5,757 nt of DNA from Inquilinus sp039594555. GTDB lineage: Bacteria; Pseudomonadota; Alphaproteobacteria; DSM-16000; Inquilinaceae. Both the position numbers and the translations under genes were made by a program. Below the pieces are notes generated by a model. The model did not search any database and was not told where the DNA came from. It worked only from the letters and a program-made list of their open reading frames with translations. Location of the stretch: NCBI RefSeq assembly GCF_039594555.1, contig NZ_JBCNNF010000432.1, positions 1 to 5,757 of the forward strand. The letters are read 5' to 3'. Positions 1 through 5,434 of the stretch are shown piece after piece. The first letter of the stretch is position 1. Each line of letters starts with the position of its first letter.

Positions 1-742
1 GCACGGTGGCGATCGCCTCGTCCACCGTCATGCCCGAGGTCAGCGGCGTCTTCGGGTCGTACATCACCCCGGGCGGGCGGCGCACCACCAGGCGATAGCC
101 ACGCTCCGCCTTGGTCACCTCGCTGACCCGCAGCGGGATCTCGTCCAGGAAGGACAGCGCCAGCCGGTACAGAGCGGCGGCGCGGCCCTCCTTCAGCTCC
201 AGCTCGATCTCCGCCACCGGGTCGCTGGCGTCGCGGGTCTCGATCGTGCCGGTGTCGAAGGCGCACTCGACCACCGCGTCCGGCAACGACAGGATCCGGG
301 TCTCGCGCTGGATGCGGGAGGTGAACAGGTGGGTCAGCGCCTCGACCGGCACGCCGTCCAGCAGCGCCTTGGCCGCCGGGTCGTCGAAGGCGTCGGGTGC
401 CGGCACCATCGCCGGCAGTGCCACCTCCCACTCGCCGCGGGCCAGGCCATCGCCGTGGCGCTCGGTCTTCAGGCTCTGGACGAAGCGCTGGCCGATGCGG
501 CGCACGCGCAGGGTCACGCCGCGGCGCTGCAGCGCGCAGTCCGGCGTGTCGTAGTAGAAGGAGGTCAGCGACCGGGTGGTGCCCGGCCCGGCCGCGATCC
601 GCGCCAGGAATTCGGCGCCGCGCAGCCGGTCGAGATCGCCCGGCGCCACGCGCAGCTTCAGCTCGATCTCGACGGGGGCCTCGGGGGGCAGCCCGCCCCC
701 GCCCGGCTGTTCGTTCGGCCGGCTCGGCTGAACGGTCGACAT
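1..742 (-). CDS. CYTH-domain protein, probable CYTH-CHAD inorganic triphosphatase (partial, C-terminus outside window)
   Basis: Translating the minus strand from the ATG at 742 gives 247 codons open to the window edge. Residues 25-29 read EIELK, the ExExK signature of the CYTH (triphosphate tunnel metalloenzyme) fold. Other expected tunnel residues follow: YYDT at 63-66, LRVRR at 78-82, K92, RGEWE at 102-106, R149, the acidic strand EIELELK at 178-184, and KAERGY at 211-216. CYTH enzymes hydrolyse triphosphate or bind related phosphorylated substrates with divalent metal. After the CYTH domain (about 25-220) the sequence enters MTVDEAIATV, which resembles the start of a CHAD domain, the histidine-rich helical domain that binds polyphosphate. 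CYTH-CHAD (YgiF-like) is therefore likely, but the CHAD part is not in the window. Residues 1-22 are a Pro/Gly-rich, probably disordered leader. An in-frame ATG at 748 is possible, but GGGAG abuts it; that motif is 6 nt from 742, so 742 is preferred. The gene follows the lipoprotein gene by 76 nt on the same strand. The CYTH call is firm; the activity is inferred. Confidence 0.88.
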   Translation of the reverse strand, partial: MSTVQPSRPNEQPGGGGLPPEAPVEIELKLRVAPGDLDRLRGAEFLARIAAGPGTTRSLTSFYYDTPDCALQRRGVTLRVRRIGQRFVQSLKTERHGDGLARGEWEVALPAMVPAPDAFDDPAAKALLDGVPVEALTHLFTSRIQRETRILSLPDAVVECAFDTGTIETRDASDPVAEIELELKEGRAAALYRLALSFLDEIPLRVSEVTKAERGYRLVVRRPPGVMYDPKTPLTSGMTVDEAIATV

Positions 743-748
743 CGGCAT

Positions 749-753
749 CTCCC
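749..753 (-). promoter_or_regulatory. Ribosome binding site of the CYTH gene
   Basis: On the minus strand GGGAG lies 6 nt before the ATG at 742. It directly touches the alternative in-frame ATG at 748, too close to serve it. This favours 742 as the start. Confidence 0.6.
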
Positions 754-759
754 GGCGAA

Positions 760-779
760 ACAACGTCACAACAACGTCA
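760..779. promoter_or_regulatory. Two 9-bp direct repeats with an 11-bp period upstream of the CYTH gene
   Basis: On the plus strand ACAACGTCA occurs at 760-768 and again, identically, at 771-779, separated by CA. The period of 11 bp is about one helical turn. The pair sits in the 76-nt gap between the lipoprotein gene and the CYTH gene, 18 nt before the CYTH ATG. Identical half-sites one turn apart suit a tandem-dimer response regulator. On the plus strand they give GTCAY at an 11-bp interval, resembling a Pho box but with CGTCA in place of TGTCA. The repeat is seen directly; the operator role is inferred. No convincing -35/-10 pair was found in this gap, so the CYTH gene may also be read through from the lipoprotein gene. 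Confidence 0.4.
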
Positions 780-818
780 TAAGCGCCTGTTTACCCGAGT
801 GGAGGTGTCGTACCTATC

Positions 819-2000
819 CTAAAACGCGGCGCCGGAGAAGCTGTCCGGTGCCGCTTCGAGGACGGTCGGGCCGCCCGGCTGCGCCTCCAGCACCGCGAGG
901 CCGCGCTGCACCAGCCCGTCCGGGCCGAATCGGAAGATGCCGTCCAGGCCGACGAAGCCGTTGGGGTCCTGCAGCGCCGCGGTGGTGAAGGGGTTGCCGC
1001 CGCTCGCCGGCTGGTTCGCCAGCGCCGCGGTCAGCGCCACCGCGTCATAGGCCAGCGTCGCCAGCCGCGGCGGCGGGGCGCCGAACTGCTGGGCGTAGCG
1101 GCTCTCGAAATCGGCGCGACGCGACGGGTCGGGCGCGGCGTACCAGGCGCCGGCCAGGTAGGACTGGCGGTTGACCGATGGATCGTCCCACTGGCCGGTG
1201 CCCATCAGCTTGGCGGTGACGCCGGAATAGCCCAGCATCGGCGCCACCACGCCCAGCCGGCTGCCGACATCGGCCACCAGCACCGCGTCCACCGGCGTGG
1301 CCTGCAGCTTCTGCTGCAGCGGGGTCGGGTCGCTCAGCTTGCTGTCGTACAGCTCGACCACCGGCACCTCGGCGCCGTATTTGGCGGCGGCGTCGGCCAT
1401 CGCCTTGCGCATCAGCTGGCCGTATTGGGTGTTCGGCGCCAGGAAGGCGTAGCGGCGCATGCCGTGGTTGACGCCGTAGCCGACAATCCGGTCGATCGCC
1501 TGCTGCTGCAGCACACTCAGCAGGAACACGTTGCCGCCGGCCTGGGCGGTGTCGGTGCTGAAGGAGACGACGTTGATCCCGGCCGCGCGGGCCTGCTGCG
1601 CCACGGGCGAGACCGCCTTGCTGAACAGCGGGCCGAGGATGATGTCGGCGCCCTGGGCGATCACCGCCTGCGCGGACTGGCTGGCGGCGCTGGCATTGTC
1701 GCCGGTGTCTCGCGGCAGCAGCACGACCTGGGTGCCGGTGTCGAACACCGCCATCTGCGCCGCGCGCTGCATCGCCTCGCCCAGGCTGGCATTGCTGCCG
1801 GACAGCGGCAGCAGCAGCCCGACCCGCAGCACGCCGTCATTCGGGCGGGTCGGCGCGGTCGGCTGCTGCGTCGGCGCTTGCGCGATCGGGGCCGGCCTCT
1901 GTACGGTCTGGAACTGAGCACAGGCGGCGAGCGCCGCCGCCATCGCGGCGGCCCCTGCCAGCCGGACGAGGCGGCGCAGCTTCGCGCGGCCTCCACCCAT
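819..2000 (-). CDS. Penicillin-binding protein activator-type lipoprotein (LppC/YraM family, periplasmic-binding fold)
   Basis: This 393-aa protein begins with a typical lipoprotein signal peptide: basic RAKLRRLVR at 5-13, an Ala-rich hydrophobic stretch, and the lipobox LAAC at 24-27, with C27 the predicted lipidation site. Ala at +2 suggests outer-membrane sorting. A Pro/Gln/Thr-rich linker (about 34-54) leads to a type-1 periplasmic-binding-protein fold: VLRVGLLLPLSG at 57-68, ILGPLFSKAV at 121-130, LAPNTQYGQ at 187-195, LGTLAYDA-like ATLAYDAVAL at 314-323, and the C-terminal FVGLDGIFRFGPDGL at 349-363. The family includes the C-domain of E. coli LpoA, which activates PBP1a. The N-terminal TPR domain of LpoA is absent, as is usual in alphaproteobacterial members. 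It is divergent from rsmI, as E. coli yraM is from yraL. Function in peptidoglycan synthesis is inferred; an amino-acid-binding role is less likely given this synteny. The ATG at 2000 gives the most typical signal peptide. A GTG at 2033 with its own purine tract would add 11 residues. Confidence 0.87.
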   Translation of the reverse strand: MGGGRAKLRRLVRLAGAAAMAAALAACAQFQTVQRPAPIAQAPTQQPTAPTRPNDGVLRVGLLLPLSGSNASLGEAMQRAAQMAVFDTGTQVVLLPRDTGDNASAASQSAQAVIAQGADIILGPLFSKAVSPVAQQARAAGINVVSFSTDTAQAGGNVFLLSVLQQQAIDRIVGYGVNHGMRRYAFLAPNTQYGQLMRKAMADAAAKYGAEVPVVELYDSKLSDPTPLQQKLQATPVDAVLVADVGSRLGVVAPMLGYSGVTAKLMGTGQWDDPSVNRQSYLAGAWYAAPDPSRRADFESRYAQQFGAPPPRLATLAYDAVALTAALANQPASGGNPFTTAALQDPNGFVGLDGIFRFGPDGLVQRGLAVLEAQPGGPTVLEAAPDSFSGAAF

Positions 2001-2003
2001 CGA

Positions 2004-2010
2004 CCCCTCT
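2004..2010 (-). promoter_or_regulatory. Ribosome binding site favouring the ATG start at 2000 of the lipoprotein gene
   Basis: On the minus strand AGAGGGG ends 3 nt before the ATG at 2000, so its GAGG core is 5 nt away. A similar tract, GAGGGGG at 2039-2045, sits 5 nt before an in-frame GTG at 2033, so two starts are possible. Confidence 0.5.
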
Positions 2011-2026
2011 GCGACTGTCGCAAGTC

Positions 2027-2959
2027 TTGTCACGGACGCCCCCTCACTCTCGACAATCGACCGGCGCCGGGCAGCGGCGGCCCTCTGCCGCCGACCCTAC
2101 CGGTGCTGCATCGCCGAGTAAACCGGCGCCAGGCCTGTACCTGACGGCGGTCCCCATCGGCAATGCCGGCGACATAACGCTCCGGGCGCTGGATTTGCTC
2201 CGCGGCGCCGACGCCATCGCCTGCGAGGACACCCGCACCACCCGCAAGCTGCTGTCGCTCTACGGCATCGGCACCAAGCTGATTCCCTATCACGAGCACA
2301 ACGCCGCCGAGATGCGGCCGCAGATCCTGCGCCGGGTGGCCGAGGGCCAGGCCATCGCGCTGGTCTCCGACGCCGGCATGCCGATGATCTCCGACCCCGG
2401 CTTCAAGCTGGCCCGGGCGGCGCGGGATGAGGGGCTGCCGGTCACCTGCCTGCCCGGCGCCTCGGCGCCGCTGACCGGCCTGCTGCTGTCCGGCCTGCCG
2501 TCGGACCGCTTCCTGTTCGCCGGGTTCCCGCCGCCGAAATCCGCCGCCCGCCGGACCTTCCTGCAGGAGCTGGCGCCGATCGCCGCCACGCTGATCCTGT
2601 TCGAGGCGCCGCACCGCCTGCCGGAATGCCTGGCCGACCTGGCGGCGGTGCTGGGCGACCGCGAGGCGGCGGTGACGCGCGAGCTGACCAAGCTGTTCGA
2701 GGAGGTGCGCCGCGGCCCGCTGCCGGATCTGGCGGCGCACTACGCCGAGGCCGGGCCGCCGAAGGGCGAGATCGTCATCGTCATCGGCCCGCCCGGCGCG
2801 GCGGCGCGGCCGAGCGAGGAGGATCTCGCCGGCCAGCTGCGCCGCGCGCTCGCCACCATGAGCCTGCGCGACGCGGTCGAGGCCGTGGCGGCGGCGACCG
2901 GGGAGCCGAAGCGCGAGGTCTACCGCCTGGCGCTCGACCTCGCCGCCGATGAGGCGTGA
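2027..2959 (+). CDS. rsmI: 16S rRNA (cytidine(1402)-2'-O)-methyltransferase RsmI
   Basis: RsmI uses S-adenosylmethionine to 2'-O-methylate C1402 of 16S rRNA in the decoding centre. The 310-aa product has the tetrapyrrole-methylase fold with family landmarks: GLYLTAVPIGNAGDITLRAL at 36-55, ACEDTRTTRKLL at 65-76, ALVSDAGMPMISDPG at 111-125, LPGASAPLTGLLLSGLP at 142-158, FLFAGFPPPK at 162-171, LFEAPHRL at 191-198, and KGEIVIVIGPP at 246-256. The C-terminal helical part ends TGEPKREVYRLAL at 291-303, typical of the family. The third landmark usually reads SDAGTP; here Thr is replaced by Met (M118). The start is uncertain: TTG at 2027 is the only ATG/GTG/TTG in frame before the conserved core at residue 36, and no Shine-Dalgarno sequence precedes it. 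That leaves a Pro/Ser/Gly-rich leader of about 35 residues. The gene overlaps yraN by 11 nt and is divergent from the lipoprotein gene. Confidence 0.94.
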   Translation: MSRTPPHSRQSTGAGQRRPSAADPTGAASPSKPAPGLYLTAVPIGNAGDITLRALDLLRGADAIACEDTRTTRKLLSLYGIGTKLIPYHEHNAAEMRPQILRRVAEGQAIALVSDAGMPMISDPGFKLARAARDEGLPVTCLPGASAPLTGLLLSGLPSDRFLFAGFPPPKSAARRTFLQELAPIAATLILFEAPHRLPECLADLAAVLGDREAAVTRELTKLFEEVRRGPLPDLAAHYAEAGPPKGEIVIVIGPPGAAARPSEEDLAGQLRRALATMSLRDAVEAVAAATGEPKREVYRLALDLAADEA

Positions 2960-3335
2960 CCGCCCCAGGGACGAGTCCCGACGCCGCGCCGAGACCTTCG
3001 GCCACCGGGCCGAGCGCGCGGCCGCCTGGCTGCTGCGGCTCAAGGGCTGGCGCATCCTGGCGCGGCGGCTGAAGACACCGCTGGGCGAGGTCGACATCGT
3101 CGCCTGCCGCGGCCGCACCGTCGCCTTCGTCGAGGTCAAGGCGCGGCCCGACCTGGCCGCGGGGATGCTGGCCCTGCAGCCGCGCCAGCGCGAGCGGCTG
3201 CGGCGGGCCGCGACGCTGTTCCTGGCGCAGCAGCCGCGCTACGCCCGGGACCATGACCTGCGCTTCGATCTGGTGGTGGTGCGGCCCTGGCGCTGGCCCG
3301 TCCATATTGCCGATGCGTGGCAGGTCGATCGGTAG
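2949..3335 (+). CDS. yraN: YraN family protein (UPF0102), PD-(D/E)XK nuclease-fold
   Basis: The 128-aa product has the usual length and layout of the YraN/UPF0102 family. An N-terminal helix carries GHRAERAAAWLL (18-29), matching the family's GxxAExxA pattern. The predicted nuclease core follows: GEVDIV at 46-51 (E47, D49) and FVEVKAR at 60-66 (E62, K64), the D/ExK pair of PD-(D/E)XK enzymes. LRFDLVVV at 104-111 is the third conserved strand. Family members resemble Holliday-junction resolvases in fold; the physiological role is not established. The ATG lies inside the end of rsmI, overlapping it by 11 nt, with no separate ribosome binding site, so translation is probably coupled to rsmI. The neighbouring order lipoprotein / rsmI / yraN is widely conserved in proteobacteria. 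The fold call is firm and the catalytic residues are all present. Confidence 0.92.
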   Translation: MRRDRPRDESRRRAETFGHRAERAAAWLLRLKGWRILARRLKTPLGEVDIVACRGRTVAFVEVKARPDLAAGMLALQPRQRERLRRAATLFLAQQPRYARDHDLRFDLVVVRPWRWPVHIADAWQVDR

Positions 3336-3548
3336 CAAGAGCCATCGGGTGGGGGAGCATGTCTCCGCAGACTGTCATCCTCGGGCTCGACCCGAGGATC
3401 CAGGGGCTTTCCAGAGCCGCTCCCGGCGGCCCCTGGATTGCCAGGTCAAGCCCGGCAATGACAGAAGGGGGATGGTTCGGAACTTTCACCCGACAGCCCG
3501 TTCGATCGGTAGTGGAATCCCAGGCGGTATCGGGCTAAGTCAGGACTC
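3336..3548. other. 213-nt gap between yraN and the SirB1-like gene, carrying a palindromic repeat
   Basis: The gap interrupts an otherwise tight rightward gene series. Its centre (3372-3464) is a double-hairpin repeat, listed separately. The flanks, 3336-3371 and 3465-3548, show no convincing coding sequence, no -35/-10 pair at normal spacing, and no hairpin followed by a T-run. Short frames crossing it exist only because GC-rich sequence has few stops. The gap may hold the promoter of the SirB1-like/gshB pair, but none can be pointed to. Confidence 0.6.
3372..3464. repeat. Palindromic double-hairpin intergenic repeat (REP/MITE-like), copy 1
   Basis: Two 36-nt arms, 3372-3407 and 3429-3464, are inverted copies of each other at 28 of 36 positions, with a 21-nt spacer (3408-3428). 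Each arm is itself a hairpin. The left arm pairs ATCCTCGGG (3377-3385) with CCCGAGGAT (3391-3399) perfectly. The right arm pairs ATTGCC with GGCAAT (3438-3443 and 3454-3459). Six of the eight differences between arms form three pairs that keep the small hairpins intact, and a seventh only turns a G-C pair into a wobble. The sequence style, GTCATCC followed by CGGGCT and GACCCG, resembles repeats scattered between genes in many alphaproteobacteria; this link is from memory and not searched. It could fold in RNA or extrude as a cruciform. No T-run follows, so it is not a classical terminator. Confidence 0.82.
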
Positions 3549-4367
3549 ATGGACCCGACGATCCAGTCGATACTCGACCGCGCCGGCGCTCAGCCGGACG
3601 ACGCCATCGATCTCGCCGAGGCAGCCCTGGCGCTGGCGGCGCTCGACCGGCCGCGCGGCGTCGGCTTCGACTGGTATCGCCGCCACCTCGACCAGCTGGT
3701 CGGCGACGTCGCGCGCGAGGCGGAGAAGATGCCGCCCTCCGAGTCCCTGACCGCGGTGCTGGCGCGGCGCTGGGGCTATGCCGGCGACGTCGACAGCTAT
3801 GACGACCTGCAGAACGCCAACCTGATGCGGGTGATCGACCGGCGGAAGGGCCTGCCGGTGACGCTCGGCATCCTCTACCTGCACGTCGCCCGGGCCCAGG
3901 GCTGGACCATGGTCGGGCTGAACTTCCCGAGCCATTTCCTGGTCCGGCTCGACGCCGGCGGGGCCCGCACCATCCTCGACCCGTTCCACGCCGGCATGAA
4001 GCGCGGCCCGGGCGAGCTGCGCGACCTCTTGAAGGCCGTGCTCGATGCCGGGGCCGAGTTGATGCCCGAGCATTACGAGCCGGTGTCGGACCGCGACATC
4101 CTGCTGCGGCTGCAGAACAACCTGAAGGTCCGCCACATCCGTGCCGGCGATTTCGGCAAGGCGCTGTCGGTGATCGAGGCGATGCGCCGCTTCGCCCCCC
4201 TGCACGCGCCGCTGCTGCGCGAGGCCGGCATCCTCTACGCCCGGCTCGGCAACATGCGCGCGGCGATCGACGCGCTCGACCGCTACGTCTCCGCCCCCGG
4301 TGAGCCGGAGACCCAGCGCCACGAGGCGGCGATCCTGCTGCAATCCTTCCGCACCAGCCTGAATTGA
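3549..4367 (+). CDS. SirB1-family transglutaminase-like protein with TPR-like C-terminus
   Basis: The 272-aa product matches the SirB1 (UPF0162/YchA) family. An N-terminal helical region (1-75) precedes the transglutaminase-like core: YAGDVDSYDDLQNANLMRVI at 77-96, DRRKGLPVTLGILYLHVARA at 97-116, GLNFPSHFLVR at 123-133, and TILDPFHAG at 141-149. H129 and D144 occupy the places of the transglutaminase His and Asp. The catalytic Cys position within PVTLGILY has none, and the protein has no Cys at all, so papain-like transglutaminase chemistry is unlikely. That is usual for this family. From about 184, LLRLQNNLKVRHIRAGDF and the helices after it look like TPR repeats, suggesting protein binding. 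The molecular function is unknown. The ATG has only a weak AGG (3542-3544) 4 nt ahead. The gene lies 11 nt before gshB and is probably co-transcribed with it. Confidence 0.88.
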   Translation: MDPTIQSILDRAGAQPDDAIDLAEAALALAALDRPRGVGFDWYRRHLDQLVGDVAREAEKMPPSESLTAVLARRWGYAGDVDSYDDLQNANLMRVIDRRKGLPVTLGILYLHVARAQGWTMVGLNFPSHFLVRLDAGGARTILDPFHAGMKRGPGELRDLLKAVLDAGAELMPEHYEPVSDRDILLRLQNNLKVRHIRAGDFGKALSVIEAMRRFAPLHAPLLREAGILYARLGNMRAAIDALDRYVSAPGEPETQRHEAAILLQSFRTSLN

Positions 4368-4368
4368 C

Positions 4369-4373
4369 AGAGG
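4369..4373 (+). promoter_or_regulatory. Ribosome binding site deciding the gshB start
   Basis: AGAGG ends 5 nt before the ATG at 4379. This favours that start over an in-frame TTG at 4364, which overlaps the stop of the upstream gene and would add five residues absent from the family. Confidence 0.7.
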
Positions 4374-4378
4374 CAACC

Positions 4379-5332
4379 ATGAGCCTTGCCGTCGCCATCC
4401 AGATGGATCCGATCGAGACCATCGACATCGGCGGGGATTCGACCTTCGCCATGGCGCTGGAGGCGCAGGCGCGCGGCCATCGCCTGTGGCACTACCTGCC
4501 GCGGGCGCTGTCGCTGCGCGACGGAAGGCTGACGGCCAAGGCCCGGCCGCTGACGGTGCAGGCGGTGCGCGGCGCCCATTTCACCTTCGGGGAGTGGGAG
4601 ACGGTCGATCTCGGCGCCGTCGACGTCATCCTGATGCGCCAGGATCCGCCCTTCGATATGGGCTACATCACCGCGACGCATCTGCTGGAGCATGTCGCGG
4701 ACCGGGTGCTGGTGGTGAACGACCCGAAGGAGGTGCGCAACGCGCCGGAGAAGCTGCTGGTCACGCACTACCCGGAGCTGATGCCACCGACCCTGATCAC
4801 CTCCGACCGCGACGAGATCCGCGCCTTCCGGCAGGAGCATGGCGACATCATTGTCAAGCCGCTTTACGGCAATGGCGGCGCCGGCGTGTTCCGCATCCGG
4901 CCGGATGACGAGAACCTGGTGTCGCTGCTCGAGGTCTATGAGCGGATGTACCGCGAGCCGATCATGATCCAGCGCTACCTGCCGGAGATCCGGAAGGGCG
5001 ACAAGCGCATCATCCTGATCGAGGGCGAGCCGGTGGGCGCCGTCAGCCGCATGCCGGCGGAGGGCGAATCGCGCGCCAACCTGCATGTCGGCGGCCGGGC
5101 GCAGAAAACCACGCTGACCGAGCGCGAGCGCGAGATCTGCGCCCGCATCGGCCCGGACCTGCGGGCCACCGGCCAGATCTTCGTCGGCATCGACGTGATC
5201 GGCGACTACCTGACCGAGATCAACGTCACCTCGCCGACCGGCATCCACGAGATCAACCGGCTCGACGGGGTGAAGATCGAGGCCATCTTGTGGGACGCGA
5301 TCGAGGCCCGCCGCGCGCGGATGGCGGGGTAG
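4379..5332 (+). CDS. gshB: Glutathione synthetase
   Basis: GshB joins gamma-glutamylcysteine and glycine with ATP to form glutathione in the cytoplasm. The 317-aa product is within one residue of the E. coli enzyme's length and aligns along its whole extent. The N-terminal domain has AIQMDPIETIDIGGDSTFAM (6-25), VILMRQDPPFD (83-93) and VNDPKEVRNAPEKL (113-126). The ATP-grasp domain shows K125, the nucleotide-binding strand DIIVKP (156-161, K160), and the glycine-rich loop YGNGGAGVFR (163-172). GDKRIILIEGEP (207-218), NLHVGGRA (234-241), GIDVIGDYLTEINVTSPTGI (270-289) and the metal-binding pair E280/N282 follow. All expected active-site landmarks are intact. The start at 4379 is supported by AGAGG 5 nt upstream and by E. 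coli GshB, which begins at the same point. It follows the SirB1-like gene by 11 nt. The step before it (GshA) is not in the window. Confidence 0.97.
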   Translation: MSLAVAIQMDPIETIDIGGDSTFAMALEAQARGHRLWHYLPRALSLRDGRLTAKARPLTVQAVRGAHFTFGEWETVDLGAVDVILMRQDPPFDMGYITATHLLEHVADRVLVVNDPKEVRNAPEKLLVTHYPELMPPTLITSDRDEIRAFRQEHGDIIVKPLYGNGGAGVFRIRPDDENLVSLLEVYERMYREPIMIQRYLPEIRKGDKRIILIEGEPVGAVSRMPAEGESRANLHVGGRAQKTTLTEREREICARIGPDLRATGQIFVGIDVIGDYLTEINVTSPTGIHEINRLDGVKIEAILWDAIEARRARMAG

Positions 5333-5356
5333 CGGCGGTCCGCGCTTTCCCTTTGT

Positions 5357-5423
5357 CGTCATTCCCGCGGGAATCTTCATCCGGCCAGAGCGTCTCGAGA
5401 TCCCCGCTTTCGTGGGGATGACG
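5357..5423. repeat. Palindromic double-hairpin intergenic repeat, copy 2 (gap between convergent genes)
   Basis: This fills most of the 102-nt gap between the ends of gshB and the convergent edge gene. The left arm (5357-5376) contains the perfect 14-nt palindrome ATTCCCGCGGGAAT at 5361-5374. The right arm (5398-5423) forms an 8-pair hairpin, ATCCCCGC with GTGGGGAT around the loop TTTC, with one G-T wobble. The arms are inverted copies, except that the left arm lacks six bases in the hairpin loop. The spacer (5377-5397) is 21 nt, the same as in the copy at 3372-3464. The style, GTCATTCCCGCG, is a common dispersed repeat in proteobacteria (from memory). It might help end transcription of both converging genes, but neither strand has a proper T-run after the stems. 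Confidence 0.78.
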
Positions 5424-5434
5424 GGGTGGGGATT

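Noticed and set aside
111..988. Plus-strand open frames of 147, 219 and 141 codons across the left end
   Set aside because: They lie antisense to the CYTH gene, are rich in Arg/Ala/Pro/Ser as expected of GC-rich shadow frames, and show no family motif.
2030..3338. Long minus-strand frames of 369 and 185 codons opposite rsmI and yraN
   Set aside because: The plus-strand products are full, motif-complete RsmI and YraN; the minus frames have shadow-type Arg/Gln/Gly composition.
3490..3548. Promoter before the SirB1-like gene
   Set aside because: TTCGAT and TATCGG boxes can be picked, but at 21-nt spacing with poor matches; not supportable.
3253..3750. Plus-strand frame of 165 codons crossing the yraN end, the repeat and the SirB1-like start
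   Set aside because: It overlaps two real genes out of frame and the middle is repeat sequence; no recognisable domain.
4364..4378. TTG start for gshB adding five residues
   Set aside because: It has no ribosome binding site of its own and overlaps the preceding stop; ATG 4379 has AGAGG at 5 nt and matches the family N-terminus.
4283..5380. Minus-strand frame of 365 codons opposite gshB
   Set aside because: Mirror frame of a complete gshB; its repeated Asp/Leu/Val/His/Ala composition comes from the opposite-strand codons.
5398..5434. Intrinsic terminator after gshB
   Set aside because: The hairpin is strong, but the bases after it are GACGGGGTGGGG with only TTT later; it is better explained as an arm of the repeat.
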